Program-made: the position numbers and the translations under genes
Shown: positions 36,054 to 43,819 of the stretch, piece after piece
How the letters are laid out: every line of letters starts with the position of its first letter
Numbering within the stretch: position 1 is the first letter of the stretch
Source of the DNA: Celeribacter ethanolicus
GTDB lineage: Bacteria > Pseudomonadota > Alphaproteobacteria > Rhodobacterales > Rhodobacteraceae
Assembly: GCF_001550095.1 (NCBI RefSeq)
Contig: NZ_LRUC01000013.1
Coordinates: 94,030 to 158,029 of the forward strand
Direction of reading: 5' to 3'
Length of the DNA stretch: 64,000 nucleotides
The notes under the pieces: generated by a model
The model's database searches: none
What the model was told of the DNA's origin: nothing
The model's input: only the letters and a program-made list of their open reading frames with translations

Positions 36054-37454
36054 ATGTCTGATATTCTGATCGTCGACGATGAGCGCGATATTCGCGAGCT
36101 GATCGGGGATATTTTGCAGGATGAGGGCTTTGAGACGCGGCTGGCCGCGAATTCGGACGAATGCCTGAAGGAAATCGACGCGGGCGTTCCGGCGCTGATG
36201 ATCCTCGACATCTGGCTGAAGGACAGCGACATGGACGGGATCGACATCCTGAAACATGTCAAGCGCGAGCACCCGGAAGTGCCGATCATTATCATTTCCG
36301 GTCACGGGAATATCGAAATCGCCGTCGCGGCGATCAAACAGGGCGCTTACGATTTCATCGAGAAACCGTTCAACATCGACCAGCTCATGGTGGTGATCAC
36401 GCGCGCCATGGAGACCTCGCGTCTGCGCCGGGAGAACGCCACGCTGAAACGGTCTGGTTCGGGCGAACTGGAGATGATCGGGGTGTCGGCGGCGTTCAAG
36501 CAGCTCAAGAGCAATCTCGAGAAGGTGACGAAATCCAACGGTCGGGTGATGCTGACGGGCGGCGCGGGCGTCGGCAAGGAAGTGGCCGCGCGGTTCATTC
36601 ACGCCGGCTCTGAGCGGCGCGAGGCGCCGTTTGTCACGGTTTCGTCCGCGACCATCGAACCGGACCGGATGGAAGAGGTGCTGTTCGGGCGCGAGACGCC
36701 GGAGCGGGGCGTCGAGAAGGGGCTTCTCGAGGAGGCCAACGGCGGCGTGATCTATTTCGACGAGGTTGCCGACATGCCGCTTGGCACCCAGTCGAAGATC
36801 CTGCGGGTGCTGGTCGATCAGCGCTTCACCCGCGTGGGGGGCAATGCCAAGGTGTCGGTCGATCTGCGGGTCGTGTCCTCGACCTCGCGCGATCTTCTGG
36901 CGGAGATCGAGGCGGGGCGGTTCCGCGAAGAGCTGTATCACCGGCTGAACGTGGTTCCGATCGAGGTGCCTGCGCTCGAAAAACGCCGGGAGGACATCCC
37001 GGAACTGGCACGGTATTTTATCGAGAAGCTGAACCGGGAACAGGGCTTGCCGCTGCGCGATCTGTCCGAGGATGCCGCGGCGATGCTTCAGACCATGGCC
37101 TGGCCGGGCAACGTGCGCCAGCTCAAGAACGTCATCGAACGGGTGTTGATCCTCGGCGACAGCACCGGGCTGATCGAGGCCGACGAATTGCCCAACGAGG
37201 ACGGTGTGCGCGAGGACGACGGGCGGGCGATGCTGTCGCCTGCGATCGCGACCCTGCCGCTTCGGGAGGCGCGCGAGGTGTTCGAACGCGAATACCTGCT
37301 GACCCAGATCAACCGGTTCGGCGGCAATATTTCCCGCACCGCAACATTCGTGGGCATGGAGCGCTCGGCGCTGCACCGCAAGCTCAAGTCGCTGGGCGTG
37401 GTGACCGGCAACAAGCAGGGTGGCCGGATGGCCTATGTCGAGGAAACCGACTGA
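36054..37454 (+). CDS. ntrX: Response regulator NtrX, without GAFTGA motif
   Basis: This 466-residue regulator has a receiver domain (MSDILIVDDERD; phospho-acceptor Asp52) and an AAA+ domain (Walker A GGAGVGKE; Walker B VIYFDEVADMP). It ends in a Fis-type helix-turn-helix (FGGNISRTATFVGMERSALHRKL). The segment where GAFTGA would lie reads LFGRETPERGVEKGLLEEA, so sigma-54 contact is unlikely, as in other alphaproteobacterial NtrX proteins. ATG 36054 is spaced better from GGAG than the ATG at 36051. It follows ntrY by 21 bases. Confidence 0.94.
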   Translation: MSDILIVDDERDIRELIGDILQDEGFETRLAANSDECLKEIDAGVPALMILDIWLKDSDMDGIDILKHVKREHPEVPIIIISGHGNIEIAVAAIKQGAYDFIEKPFNIDQLMVVITRAMETSRLRRENATLKRSGSGELEMIGVSAAFKQLKSNLEKVTKSNGRVMLTGGAGVGKEVAARFIHAGSERREAPFVTVSSATIEPDRMEEVLFGRETPERGVEKGLLEEANGGVIYFDEVADMPLGTQSKILRVLVDQRFTRVGGNAKVSVDLRVVSSTSRDLLAEIEAGRFREELYHRLNVVPIEVPALEKRREDIPELARYFIEKLNREQGLPLRDLSEDAAAMLQTMAWPGNVRQLKNVIERVLILGDSTGLIEADELPNEDGVREDDGRAMLSPAIATLPLREAREVFEREYLLTQINRFGGNISRTATFVGMERSALHRKLKSLGVVTGNKQGGRMAYVEETD

Positions 37455-37561
37455 GCGGGGCTTGGCGGTATCGGGTGACGCAAAGGCATCCGGAGGCCCG
37501 GGCGGTATGCGGGTGCGTTGACGCCCCTGATATTCCGTGCCAAGCCTGTGGCGAAGCGAAA

Positions 37562-37596
37562 GCCCTGCGCGCACCGGACCGGTTCCGGCGCAGGGC
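37562..37596. other. GC-rich inverted repeat between ntrX and trkA
   Basis: GCCCTGCGC at 37562-37570 pairs perfectly with GCGCAGGGC at 37588-37596, and the loop itself contains CCGGACCGG. No T run follows, so it is not a standard intrinsic terminator. It could be an attenuator or mRNA-processing hairpin in the 201-base ntrX-trkA gap. Confidence 0.5.
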
Positions 37597-37655
37597 GTGA
37601 CATGGCAAGGGCGCGACGTGAGTTTCACGGACGGCCCTGAAACAGGGATGATGCG

Positions 37656-39032
37656 ATGAAGGTCATCATTTGCGGCGCGGGTCAGGTCGGCTGGCAGATC
37701 GCCAAGCAGCTCTCCGTCGAGAAGAACGACGTGACGGTCGTGGACAACAACCCCGCGCTGGTGCGCCGCGCCACCGACACGCTCGACGTGCAGGGGATCG
37801 AAGGCTTTGCCTCCTACCCGGATGTGCTGGAAAAGGCGGGCGCGCGCGACGCCGACATGGTGATTGCCGCGACCTATTCCGACGAGGTGAACATGGTTAC
37901 CTGTCAGGTGGCGCATTCCGTGTTCAACGTGCCGCGCAAGATCGCCCGGCTGCGGGCGCAGAGCTATCTGACCGCGATCTATTCCGATCTCTACCGCCGC
38001 GATCATCTTCCGATCGACGTGGTGATTTCGCCGGAGAAGGAGGTGGCCGAGGCTGCGCTCCGGCGTTTGGCGGCCCCTGCGGCTTTTGACACCCAGGCGT
38101 TTCTGGCCGGGCGGGTGCAGCTCATGGGCATCCTGCTCGAAGAGGAATGCCCGGTGCTCAATACCTCGCTGCGAGAGCTGACCGAGCTGTTCTCGACGCT
38201 GCGCGCCACCGTGGTGGGGGTGCGCCGTGACGGGCGGCTTTTTGCACCGGAGCCGAAGGACCAGCTTTTCGCCCGTGACGAGATTTACGTGTTTGCGCAT
38301 TCCGACGACATCACCCGGACGCTGGAGATTTTCGGCAAGACCAACGCGAAACAGGAGCGTGTGGTGATCCTGGGCGGCGGCAACGTGGGTCTCGGCGTGG
38401 CCCAGGCGCTGGAGGCACGGACCGAACGGGTGCGGGCCAAGATCATCGAGCGCGACCGCAAGATCGCCGAGAAGGCGGCGGACGCGCTGGAACGCACCAT
38501 CGTCCTGAACGGCGACGGGCTCGATCCGGAGCTTTTGTCCGAAGCCGGGGTGAGCCGCGCCGATGCGGTGCTTTGCGTGACGGATGACGACAAGGTCAAC
38601 ATGCTGGCCGCCGTGCGGGCGAAGACTGCCGGGGCAAAAATGGCCATCGTGCTGGTTAACGACCCGACGCTGGTGCCGATCCTCAATGCGCTCGACATCG
38701 ACGCCTATATCAACCCGCGGGCCACGACGGTGTCCTCGATCCTGCGCCACATCCGCCACGGCCGGGTGCGCAACGTCTATTCGGTGGGCGACAGCGAGGC
38801 GGAGGTGATTGAGGCGCAGGTTTTGTCGACCTCGCCGATCTCCGGCAAGCGCATCCGGGACATCGACTTCCCGGAAGGCGTGCTTGTCGGCGCGCTGACC
38901 AAGGGTGACATATACGTCAAGCCGATGGGCGAGACCCGGATCGACGAGGGCGACGTGATCACTATCTTCTCGCTCGCGGCCGACGTGCCAGAGGTCGAAC
39001 GCCTGTTGCAGGTCTCGATCGACTATTTCTGA
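37656..39032 (+). CDS. trkA: Trk potassium uptake regulatory protein TrkA
   Basis: This 458-residue cytosolic protein has two RCK (KTN plus TrkA_C) units. The first begins MKVIICGAGQVGWQIAKQL with a GxGxxG nucleotide motif. The second begins RVVILGGGNVGLGVAQALE near residue 232. It binds NAD(H)/ATP and gates TrkH. trkH follows 13 bases downstream. Confidence 0.96.
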   Translation: MKVIICGAGQVGWQIAKQLSVEKNDVTVVDNNPALVRRATDTLDVQGIEGFASYPDVLEKAGARDADMVIAATYSDEVNMVTCQVAHSVFNVPRKIARLRAQSYLTAIYSDLYRRDHLPIDVVISPEKEVAEAALRRLAAPAAFDTQAFLAGRVQLMGILLEEECPVLNTSLRELTELFSTLRATVVGVRRDGRLFAPEPKDQLFARDEIYVFAHSDDITRTLEIFGKTNAKQERVVILGGGNVGLGVAQALEARTERVRAKIIERDRKIAEKAADALERTIVLNGDGLDPELLSEAGVSRADAVLCVTDDDKVNMLAAVRAKTAGAKMAIVLVNDPTLVPILNALDIDAYINPRATTVSSILRHIRHGRVRNVYSVGDSEAEVIEAQVLSTSPISGKRIRDIDFPEGVLVGALTKGDIYVKPMGETRIDEGDVITIFSLAADVPEVERLLQVSIDYF

Positions 39033-39045
39033 TGAACGGCGCCCG

Positions 39046-40584
39046 ATGAACCGCTTTTCGCGCATGCCCTTTTTCGTCCAGCTCATGCTGGTCTCCGGTG
39101 CCGCCATGATGGTGCCGGCGATCTATGCGCTTGTGCTGCGGGAATGGGACGATGCGCGGGCCTTCGTCTACGCCAGCGTATTGTTTTCCTCTCTGGCGCT
39201 GTTCATTGCCATCGCACGCTATCGCCCCGAGGGGGCGGATGCGGGGGGCGGGCGCGACCGGGAGGGGCGCAACCAGCTTTTGACCCTTCTGGGCGCCTAT
39301 ACGCTCTTGCCACTGATCCTCGCGGTGCCGTTTTCCGAGGCGACCAAGGACACCACCTATTTCAACTCCTATTTCGAGATGGTCTCGGCGCTCACCACCA
39401 CGGGGGCGACGCTGTTCGACGATCCGGCACGGTTGACCAAGCCGGTGCATCTCTGGACGGCGCTGGTGGGGTGGCTCGGCGGGCTCTTTGCCTGGGTCAC
39501 GGCGGTGGCGGTTCTGGCGCCGCTGAACCTCGGCGGGTTCGAGGTCATTTCCTCGCGCCAGCCGGGGCAGGCGGAGACGCGGGCGAGCCAGATCACCCGC
39601 ATCGCCGCCGCCCCCGAGCGGATGGCGAAATTCACCTCGAAGCTGTTTCCGATCTACCTCGGGCTGACGCTGGCGCTGTGGTTCGCGCTCTCCATGGTCG
39701 GCTCCACCCCCTATGTGGCGCTCTGCCATGCGATGTCGGTGATGGCGACCTCCGGCATTTCGCCTGTGGGGGGGCTGACCCAGGCCGGAGGCGGGTTCAT
39801 GGGCGAGCTGCTGGTCTTCGCCTTCCTGTTCCTGGCGCTGTCGCGCAAGACCTTCACCGCAGATCAGCCGCGGCTCGATGCGCCGCCGTTGTGGCGCGAT
39901 CCGGAGATGAAGATCGCGCTGGCGCTTATCGTAACCGTGCCCTTGCTCCTGTTCCTGCGCCATTGGGTTGCGGTGCTTGAGGTTTCCGGCGACTGGACCG
40001 TCGGACGGGCGCTGTCCTCGCTCTGGGGCGGCACCTTCATGGTGCTCTCCTTTCTCTCGACCTCGGGGTTCGAATCCCGGGGCTGGGAAGAGGCGCGGCT
40101 CTGGTCGGGGTTGCAGGCGCCGGGCGTGCTGCTGATGGGGCTGGCGATTTTCGGCGGCGGTGTGGCGACCACGGCCGGGGGGGTGAAACTCATCCGGCTC
40201 TATGCGCTGGTGCGCCATGGAGAACGCGAGATCGAGAAACTGATTTCGCCGAACTCGGTCGGCGGCGCGGGTGCCAATGCCCGGCGCATACGGCGCGAGG
40301 GCGCCTATGTCGCCTGGGTCTATTTCATGGTCTTCGCCTTCACCATCGCCGCCGTGATGATGCTGTTGTCGCTCTACGGGCAGAATTTCGAAGCGGCAAC
40401 GATTTTTACCATCTCGGCGCTGACCACCACCGGACCGCTGGTGCAGGTGGCGGGCGATGTGCCGCTGAGCTATGCCGCGCTCGGCAGTCCGGAAAAGCTC
40501 ATTCTGGCGGCGACCATGGTACTCGGGCGACTGGAGATGCTGGCGATCATCGCGCTTCTGAACCCGGAGTTCTGGCGGCGCTGA
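39046..40584 (+). CDS. trkH: Trk potassium transporter TrkH
   Basis: This 512-residue inner-membrane potassium transporter has four P-loop-like pore segments, visible as SALTTTGATLFDDP, MATSGISPVGG, LSTSGFESRGW and SALTTTGPLVQV. Each carries the conserved glycine of the selectivity filter. It acts with TrkA. Length and topology match the TrkH/TrkG family. Confidence 0.95.
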   Translation: MNRFSRMPFFVQLMLVSGAAMMVPAIYALVLREWDDARAFVYASVLFSSLALFIAIARYRPEGADAGGGRDREGRNQLLTLLGAYTLLPLILAVPFSEATKDTTYFNSYFEMVSALTTTGATLFDDPARLTKPVHLWTALVGWLGGLFAWVTAVAVLAPLNLGGFEVISSRQPGQAETRASQITRIAAAPERMAKFTSKLFPIYLGLTLALWFALSMVGSTPYVALCHAMSVMATSGISPVGGLTQAGGGFMGELLVFAFLFLALSRKTFTADQPRLDAPPLWRDPEMKIALALIVTVPLLLFLRHWVAVLEVSGDWTVGRALSSLWGGTFMVLSFLSTSGFESRGWEEARLWSGLQAPGVLLMGLAIFGGGVATTAGGVKLIRLYALVRHGEREIEKLISPNSVGGAGANARRIRREGAYVAWVYFMVFAFTIAAVMMLLSLYGQNFEAATIFTISALTTTGPLVQVAGDVPLSYAALGSPEKLILAATMVLGRLEMLAIIALLNPEFWRR

Positions 40585-40770
40585 GGTTTTGGTGTGAGGC
40601 GTTAGCGCCACCATCCTGCGGATGTGACACAAATTTGCGTCGCGGCGAAAACAAGCTTCCGAAAATCAGCGCCTTATCTTGACATTCCCCGGAATCTCCG
40701 GCGAACTCACCTCAAGTGCTGTCGCCCGAGGGACAGTTCGCATCAAAAGCGCAAGAAAAAGGCAAAGATC

Positions 40771-41007
40771 ATGGCCGCCGACAAACAGAACCTTCAGGAC
40801 GCCTTCCTCAACCATGTTCGCAAGACCAAAGTTCCCGTGACGATCTTTCTGATCAACGGCGTGAAACTTCAGGGCGTGATCACGTGGTTTGACAATTTCT
40901 GCGTCCTGCTGCGCCGCGACGGCCAGTCGCAGCTCGTCTACAAACACGCGATCTCGACGATCATGCCGGCCCAGCCGATCAATCTCTACGACGGCGAAGA
41001 GGCCTGA
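40771..41007 (+). CDS. hfq: RNA chaperone Hfq
   Basis: This 78-residue Sm-like protein forms a hexamer that pairs small RNAs with mRNAs. The Sm1 motif region is [27 protein letters not shown] and the Sm2 motif YKHAIST(I) is present. The frame is open for 49 codons upstream, but ATG 40771 (MAADKQNLQ) is the family start, with AAGAAAAAGG before it. The preceding 186-base gap presumably holds its promoter; TTGACA at 40679-40684 is a possible -35 without a clear -10. Confidence 0.96.
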   Translation: MAADKQNLQDAFLNHVRKTKVPVTIFLINGVKLQGVITWFDNFCVLLRRDGQSQLVYKHAISTIMPAQPINLYDGEEA

Positions 41008-41020
41008 TTTCAGGCCTCTT
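40997..41020 (+). terminator. Perfect hairpin overlapping the hfq stop codon
   Basis: AAGAGGCCTG and CAGGCCTCTT form a perfect 10-bp stem with an ATTT loop. The stop codon TGA (41005-41007) sits at the stem-loop junction. The downstream tract is only CTTGTATTCCGTT, so it is at best a weak intrinsic terminator or attenuator before hflX. Confidence 0.6.
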
Positions 41021-41111
41021 GTATTCCGTTCGTTAAGGTATAAGTGACGGTATGGAACCGGGCACTTGTCGCATTGCGACAGGTGCTTTCTCACGTTTGA
41101 AGGAGCGGCAT

Positions 41112-42407
41112 TTGGCCGAACTGCATGACCATGAGGTGAAGAAGACCCGCGCCTGGGTGCTTCATCCCGACATTACTTCCGACCGCACCCGCCGCGATCC
41201 CGTCGCGGGACTCGAAGAGGCCGTGGCCCTGGCCGATGCCTTGCCCGAATTGGAGGTGGTCGGCTCCGAAATCGTGCGCCTGCCCAAGATCCAGCCCGGC
41301 CATCTCTTTGGCACCGGCAAGATCGAGGAGCTGAAGCAGCGGATGAAGCTCGCTGAGGTGGAGTTGGTGCTGGTCGACGGGCCGGTGACGCCGGTGCAGC
41401 AGCGCAACCTGGAGAAGGAATGGAAGGTCAAGCTTCTGGACCGCACCGGGTTGATTTTGGAGATTTTCTCCGACCGTGCGCGGACCCGCGAAGGCGTGTT
41501 GCAGGTCGAAATGGCCGCACTCACCTATCAGCGCACGCGGCTGGTGCGCGCCTGGACCCACCTTGAGCGGCAACGCGGCGGTTTGGGCTTTGTCGGCGGT
41601 CCCGGCGAGACCCAGATCGAGGCCGACCGCCGTGCCATCGACGAACAACTGACCCGGCTCCGGCGTCAGTTGGAGAAAGTCGTGAAAACCCGTGAGCTGC
41701 ACCGCGCGTCCCGCGCCAAGGTGCCGTTTCCGATCGTGGCACTGGTGGGCTACACCAACGCTGGCAAGTCGACGTTTTTCAACACGGTGACCGGCGCGGA
41801 TGTGTTCGCCAAAGACATGCTGTTTGCGACGCTCGACCCGACCATGCGCCAGCTTGTGATCGAAAACGCCCATGGCGGTGATCGCGAGATTATCCTGTCC
41901 GACACGGTGGGGTTCATCTCCAACCTGCCGACGCAGCTTGTGGCCGCCTTCCGCGCGACGCTCGAAGAGGTGCTGGACGCCGATCTGATCCTGCATGTGC
42001 GCGATATTGCGTCGGAGGAAACCGATCATCAGCGCGACGACGTTCTGAAAATTCTCCGCGATCTCGGGATCAAGGACGACGCGCCGATGTTCGAGGTCTG
42101 GAACAAGATCGACCTTCTGGACGACGAGGCGCGTGCGGCCCGGATGGAGCGGGCGGCGCATGAAGAGAACATCTTTGCCATCTCGGCGGTGACGGGCGAG
42201 GGCGTGCCGGAGCTTCTCTCTGCCGTCTCGGCCTTCTTCGAAGAGGAGAAGATCGAGCGCGACATGGTCCTGCCCTATTCGGAAGGGCGCAAACGGGCGT
42301 GGCTGTTCGAGGAGGGGGTTGTTCTTTCCGAGGAGATGACCGAAGAGGGGTATCAGCTCAAGGTGCTGTGGACGCCGCGGCAGGAAAAGCAATTCCGGGA
42401 GATGTGA
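41112..42407 (+). CDS. hflX: Ribosome-associated GTPase HflX
   Basis: This GTPase splits stalled or hibernating ribosomes. It has the glycine-rich N-terminal HflX domain (LFGTGKIEELK; GERQRGGLGFVGGPGETQIE) and the GTPase motifs G1 GYTNAGKST, G3 DTVGF and G4 NKIDLLDD. TTG 41112 is preferred because AAGGAG stands seven bases upstream and homologues start shortly before TRAWVLHP. The frame is open from ATG 41052, which would give 451 residues, so the start is uncertain. hfq-hflX linkage is typical. Confidence 0.93.
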   Translation: MAELHDHEVKKTRAWVLHPDITSDRTRRDPVAGLEEAVALADALPELEVVGSEIVRLPKIQPGHLFGTGKIEELKQRMKLAEVELVLVDGPVTPVQQRNLEKEWKVKLLDRTGLILEIFSDRARTREGVLQVEMAALTYQRTRLVRAWTHLERQRGGLGFVGGPGETQIEADRRAIDEQLTRLRRQLEKVVKTRELHRASRAKVPFPIVALVGYTNAGKSTFFNTVTGADVFAKDMLFATLDPTMRQLVIENAHGGDREIILSDTVGFISNLPTQLVAAFRATLEEVLDADLILHVRDIASEETDHQRDDVLKILRDLGIKDDAPMFEVWNKIDLLDDEARAARMERAAHEENIFAISAVTGEGVPELLSAVSAFFEEEKIERDMVLPYSEGRKRAWLFEEGVVLSEEMTEEGYQLKVLWTPRQEKQFREM

Positions 42408-42408
42408 G

Positions 42409-42816
42409 ATGAGCGCGCAAGAGAGCAAGACGACCAGGAAGGCCGCGCCGAAAAAGGCCACGGCGAAACAGGCGGCACCGAAGACGGGCGCACAAAAGGC
42501 GGATGCCGCGTCGAAGCCGCATCTGTTCATGATGCTGTTCGAGGCCACGGCGGGGGCGAAAACCGGCCTGCGCATGGGCGCGCGCCACGCAATCATGGTG
42601 TTTATGGTGGCCTCTGAGGTGAAACATGCCACGGGCAAGGCGGCCAAGGGGCTTCAGGTGACGGGATGGTCCGGGATCACGCTGAAAAAGGCCGGGGACA
42701 TCACCGGTCAGAAACAGCGGTTCACCGACAAGGCCCTCGACCGTGCGGCCCAGACCGCGGCGCAGAAGGGCGCGTCTTTCCTCGTCTACAAGGAAGAGTT
42801 GAAGGCGCAGGCGTGA
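42409..42816 (+). CDS. Conserved hypothetical protein with Lys/Ala-rich N-terminus
   Basis: This 135-residue protein begins one base after the hflX stop. Residues 1-37 are a low-complexity lysine/alanine-rich stretch (KTTRKAAPKKATAKQAAPKTG), resembling disordered nucleic-acid-binding tails. The remaining 100 residues form a compact region (FMMLFEATAGAKTGLRMGARHAIM; FTDKALDRAAQTAAQKGASFLVY). No family is recognised. Its position suggests co-transcription with hflX. Confidence 0.6.
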   Translation: MSAQESKTTRKAAPKKATAKQAAPKTGAQKADAASKPHLFMMLFEATAGAKTGLRMGARHAIMVFMVASEVKHATGKAAKGLQVTGWSGITLKKAGDITGQKQRFTDKALDRAAQTAAQKGASFLVYKEELKAQA

Positions 42817-42825
42817 GCGCTGTCC

Positions 42826-43260
42826 GTGCATGTCTTTTACGATGACATTCTGAGCCGCATTGCCGAACCTCCGCTTTGGTTCGATGAGCATGCCGTGCCG
42901 CGTTATGCGGATTTTTCACCGGAACAGGCGGCCAAGATTTCCGCGCAGGAAGTAGTGCTGCTTTTGATCCGGTGCCAGGCCTGTCGCCGGGACTTCCGAG
43001 ACGCCCTGTCTTCGTCGGAAGCGAAACCGGTTTTGGCACCGAAGATTGAAGCTCGGACATTGCGCTTCGGAGATCCGCCAAATGTTCGATGTTGTTCCAC
43101 GGGGCCGGCGATGAATTCCATTTCGGTGCAGGTTCTGGAATATTGGTTCAAGCCGCAAATCCATGGCCGACTTGGCCCAGAGGTCGGGTTCGAGGCATGG
43201 GCCGCACAAAGAGAATTTGCACGTGACCCAAAGTTCGAGCGCGTCTTTTCTTCGCGTTAA
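42826..43260 (+). CDS. Small cysteine-motif protein of unknown function
   Basis: This 144-residue protein starts at GTG 42826. The first part, MHVFYDDILSRIAEPPLWFDEHAVPRY, and the sequence IRCQACRRDF with a CxxC pair match a group of short conserved hypothetical proteins I recognise from other bacteria. So does the later block CCSTGPAMNSISVQVLEYW. Two cysteine pairs suggest metal binding. Base composition is lower in GC than hflX. It is tail-to-tail with the acetyltransferase gene. Function is unknown. Confidence 0.65.
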   Translation: MHVFYDDILSRIAEPPLWFDEHAVPRYADFSPEQAAKISAQEVVLLLIRCQACRRDFRDALSSSEAKPVLAPKIEARTLRFGDPPNVRCCSTGPAMNSISVQVLEYWFKPQIHGRLGPEVGFEAWAAQREFARDPKFERVFSSR

Positions 43261-43266
43261 AAGGCT

Positions 43267-43812
43267 TTAAATCTCCCGCGCCGGATTGCCGACAACCCGC
43301 GCACCCGGTGCGACGTTTTTCGTCACGACAGCCCCCGCGCCGACAATCGCGCGACCTCCGATGCTGACGCCCGGAAGGACAATCGCCCCGCCGCCGATCC
43401 AGACGTCCTGGCTGATGGTGACGGGCAGGGCGCGTTCGATCAACTGGCCGCGCAGCACCGGATCGCGGTGGTGATCGGCGCAGTAGATCTGCGCCTTTGG
43501 CCCGATCATCGTGCGCGCGCCGATCTCCACCCGACCGCTGTCGAGCACGACGCAGCCGACGTTGAGAAACGCCTCTTCACCGAGAAACAGGTTCTCGCCA
43601 TACAGGAGGTGAAACTGACCCTCGATCCGGGCGCTTTCCGGCGCAGCGGCGATCACCTCGCGCAGCGCCGGGTGCATGTTGCCGCGCTCGGACGGCAGCG
43701 CCATGTTGTGCCGGTGCACTGCATCGAAGACCCGGGTACGGATCGCGTCGATCTCCGGGTCCATCGAGCAATACCAGTCACCCGCGCGCATCTTGTCGAG
43801 CTCGGAGGTCAT
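43267..43812 (-). CDS. Maltose/galactoside O-acetyltransferase family protein
   Basis: This 181-residue protein has the N-terminal Mac domain (MRAGDWYCSMDPEI) followed by a left-handed parallel beta helix of hexapeptide repeats (from VGCVVLDSGRVEIGARTMIGP to the end). The catalytic histidine is in CADHHRDP, and PGARVVGNPAREI closes the helix. It acetylates sugars from acetyl-CoA (maa/lacA/nodL type). It lies 7 bases downstream of the penicillin acylase gene on the same strand. Confidence 0.92.
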   Translation of the reverse strand: MTSELDKMRAGDWYCSMDPEIDAIRTRVFDAVHRHNMALPSERGNMHPALREVIAAAPESARIEGQFHLLYGENLFLGEEAFLNVGCVVLDSGRVEIGARTMIGPKAQIYCADHHRDPVLRGQLIERALPVTISQDVWIGGGAIVLPGVSIGGRAIVGAGAVVTKNVAPGARVVGNPAREI

Positions 43813-43819
43813 TGCGGGT

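Noticed and set aside
3585..39107. Very long open frames on the strand opposite the ntr cluster, notably 33585-39107 minus
   Set aside because: These are antisense frames kept open by high GC and codon bias over ntrY-ntrX-trkA-trkH; they have no family motifs and are Arg/His-rich.
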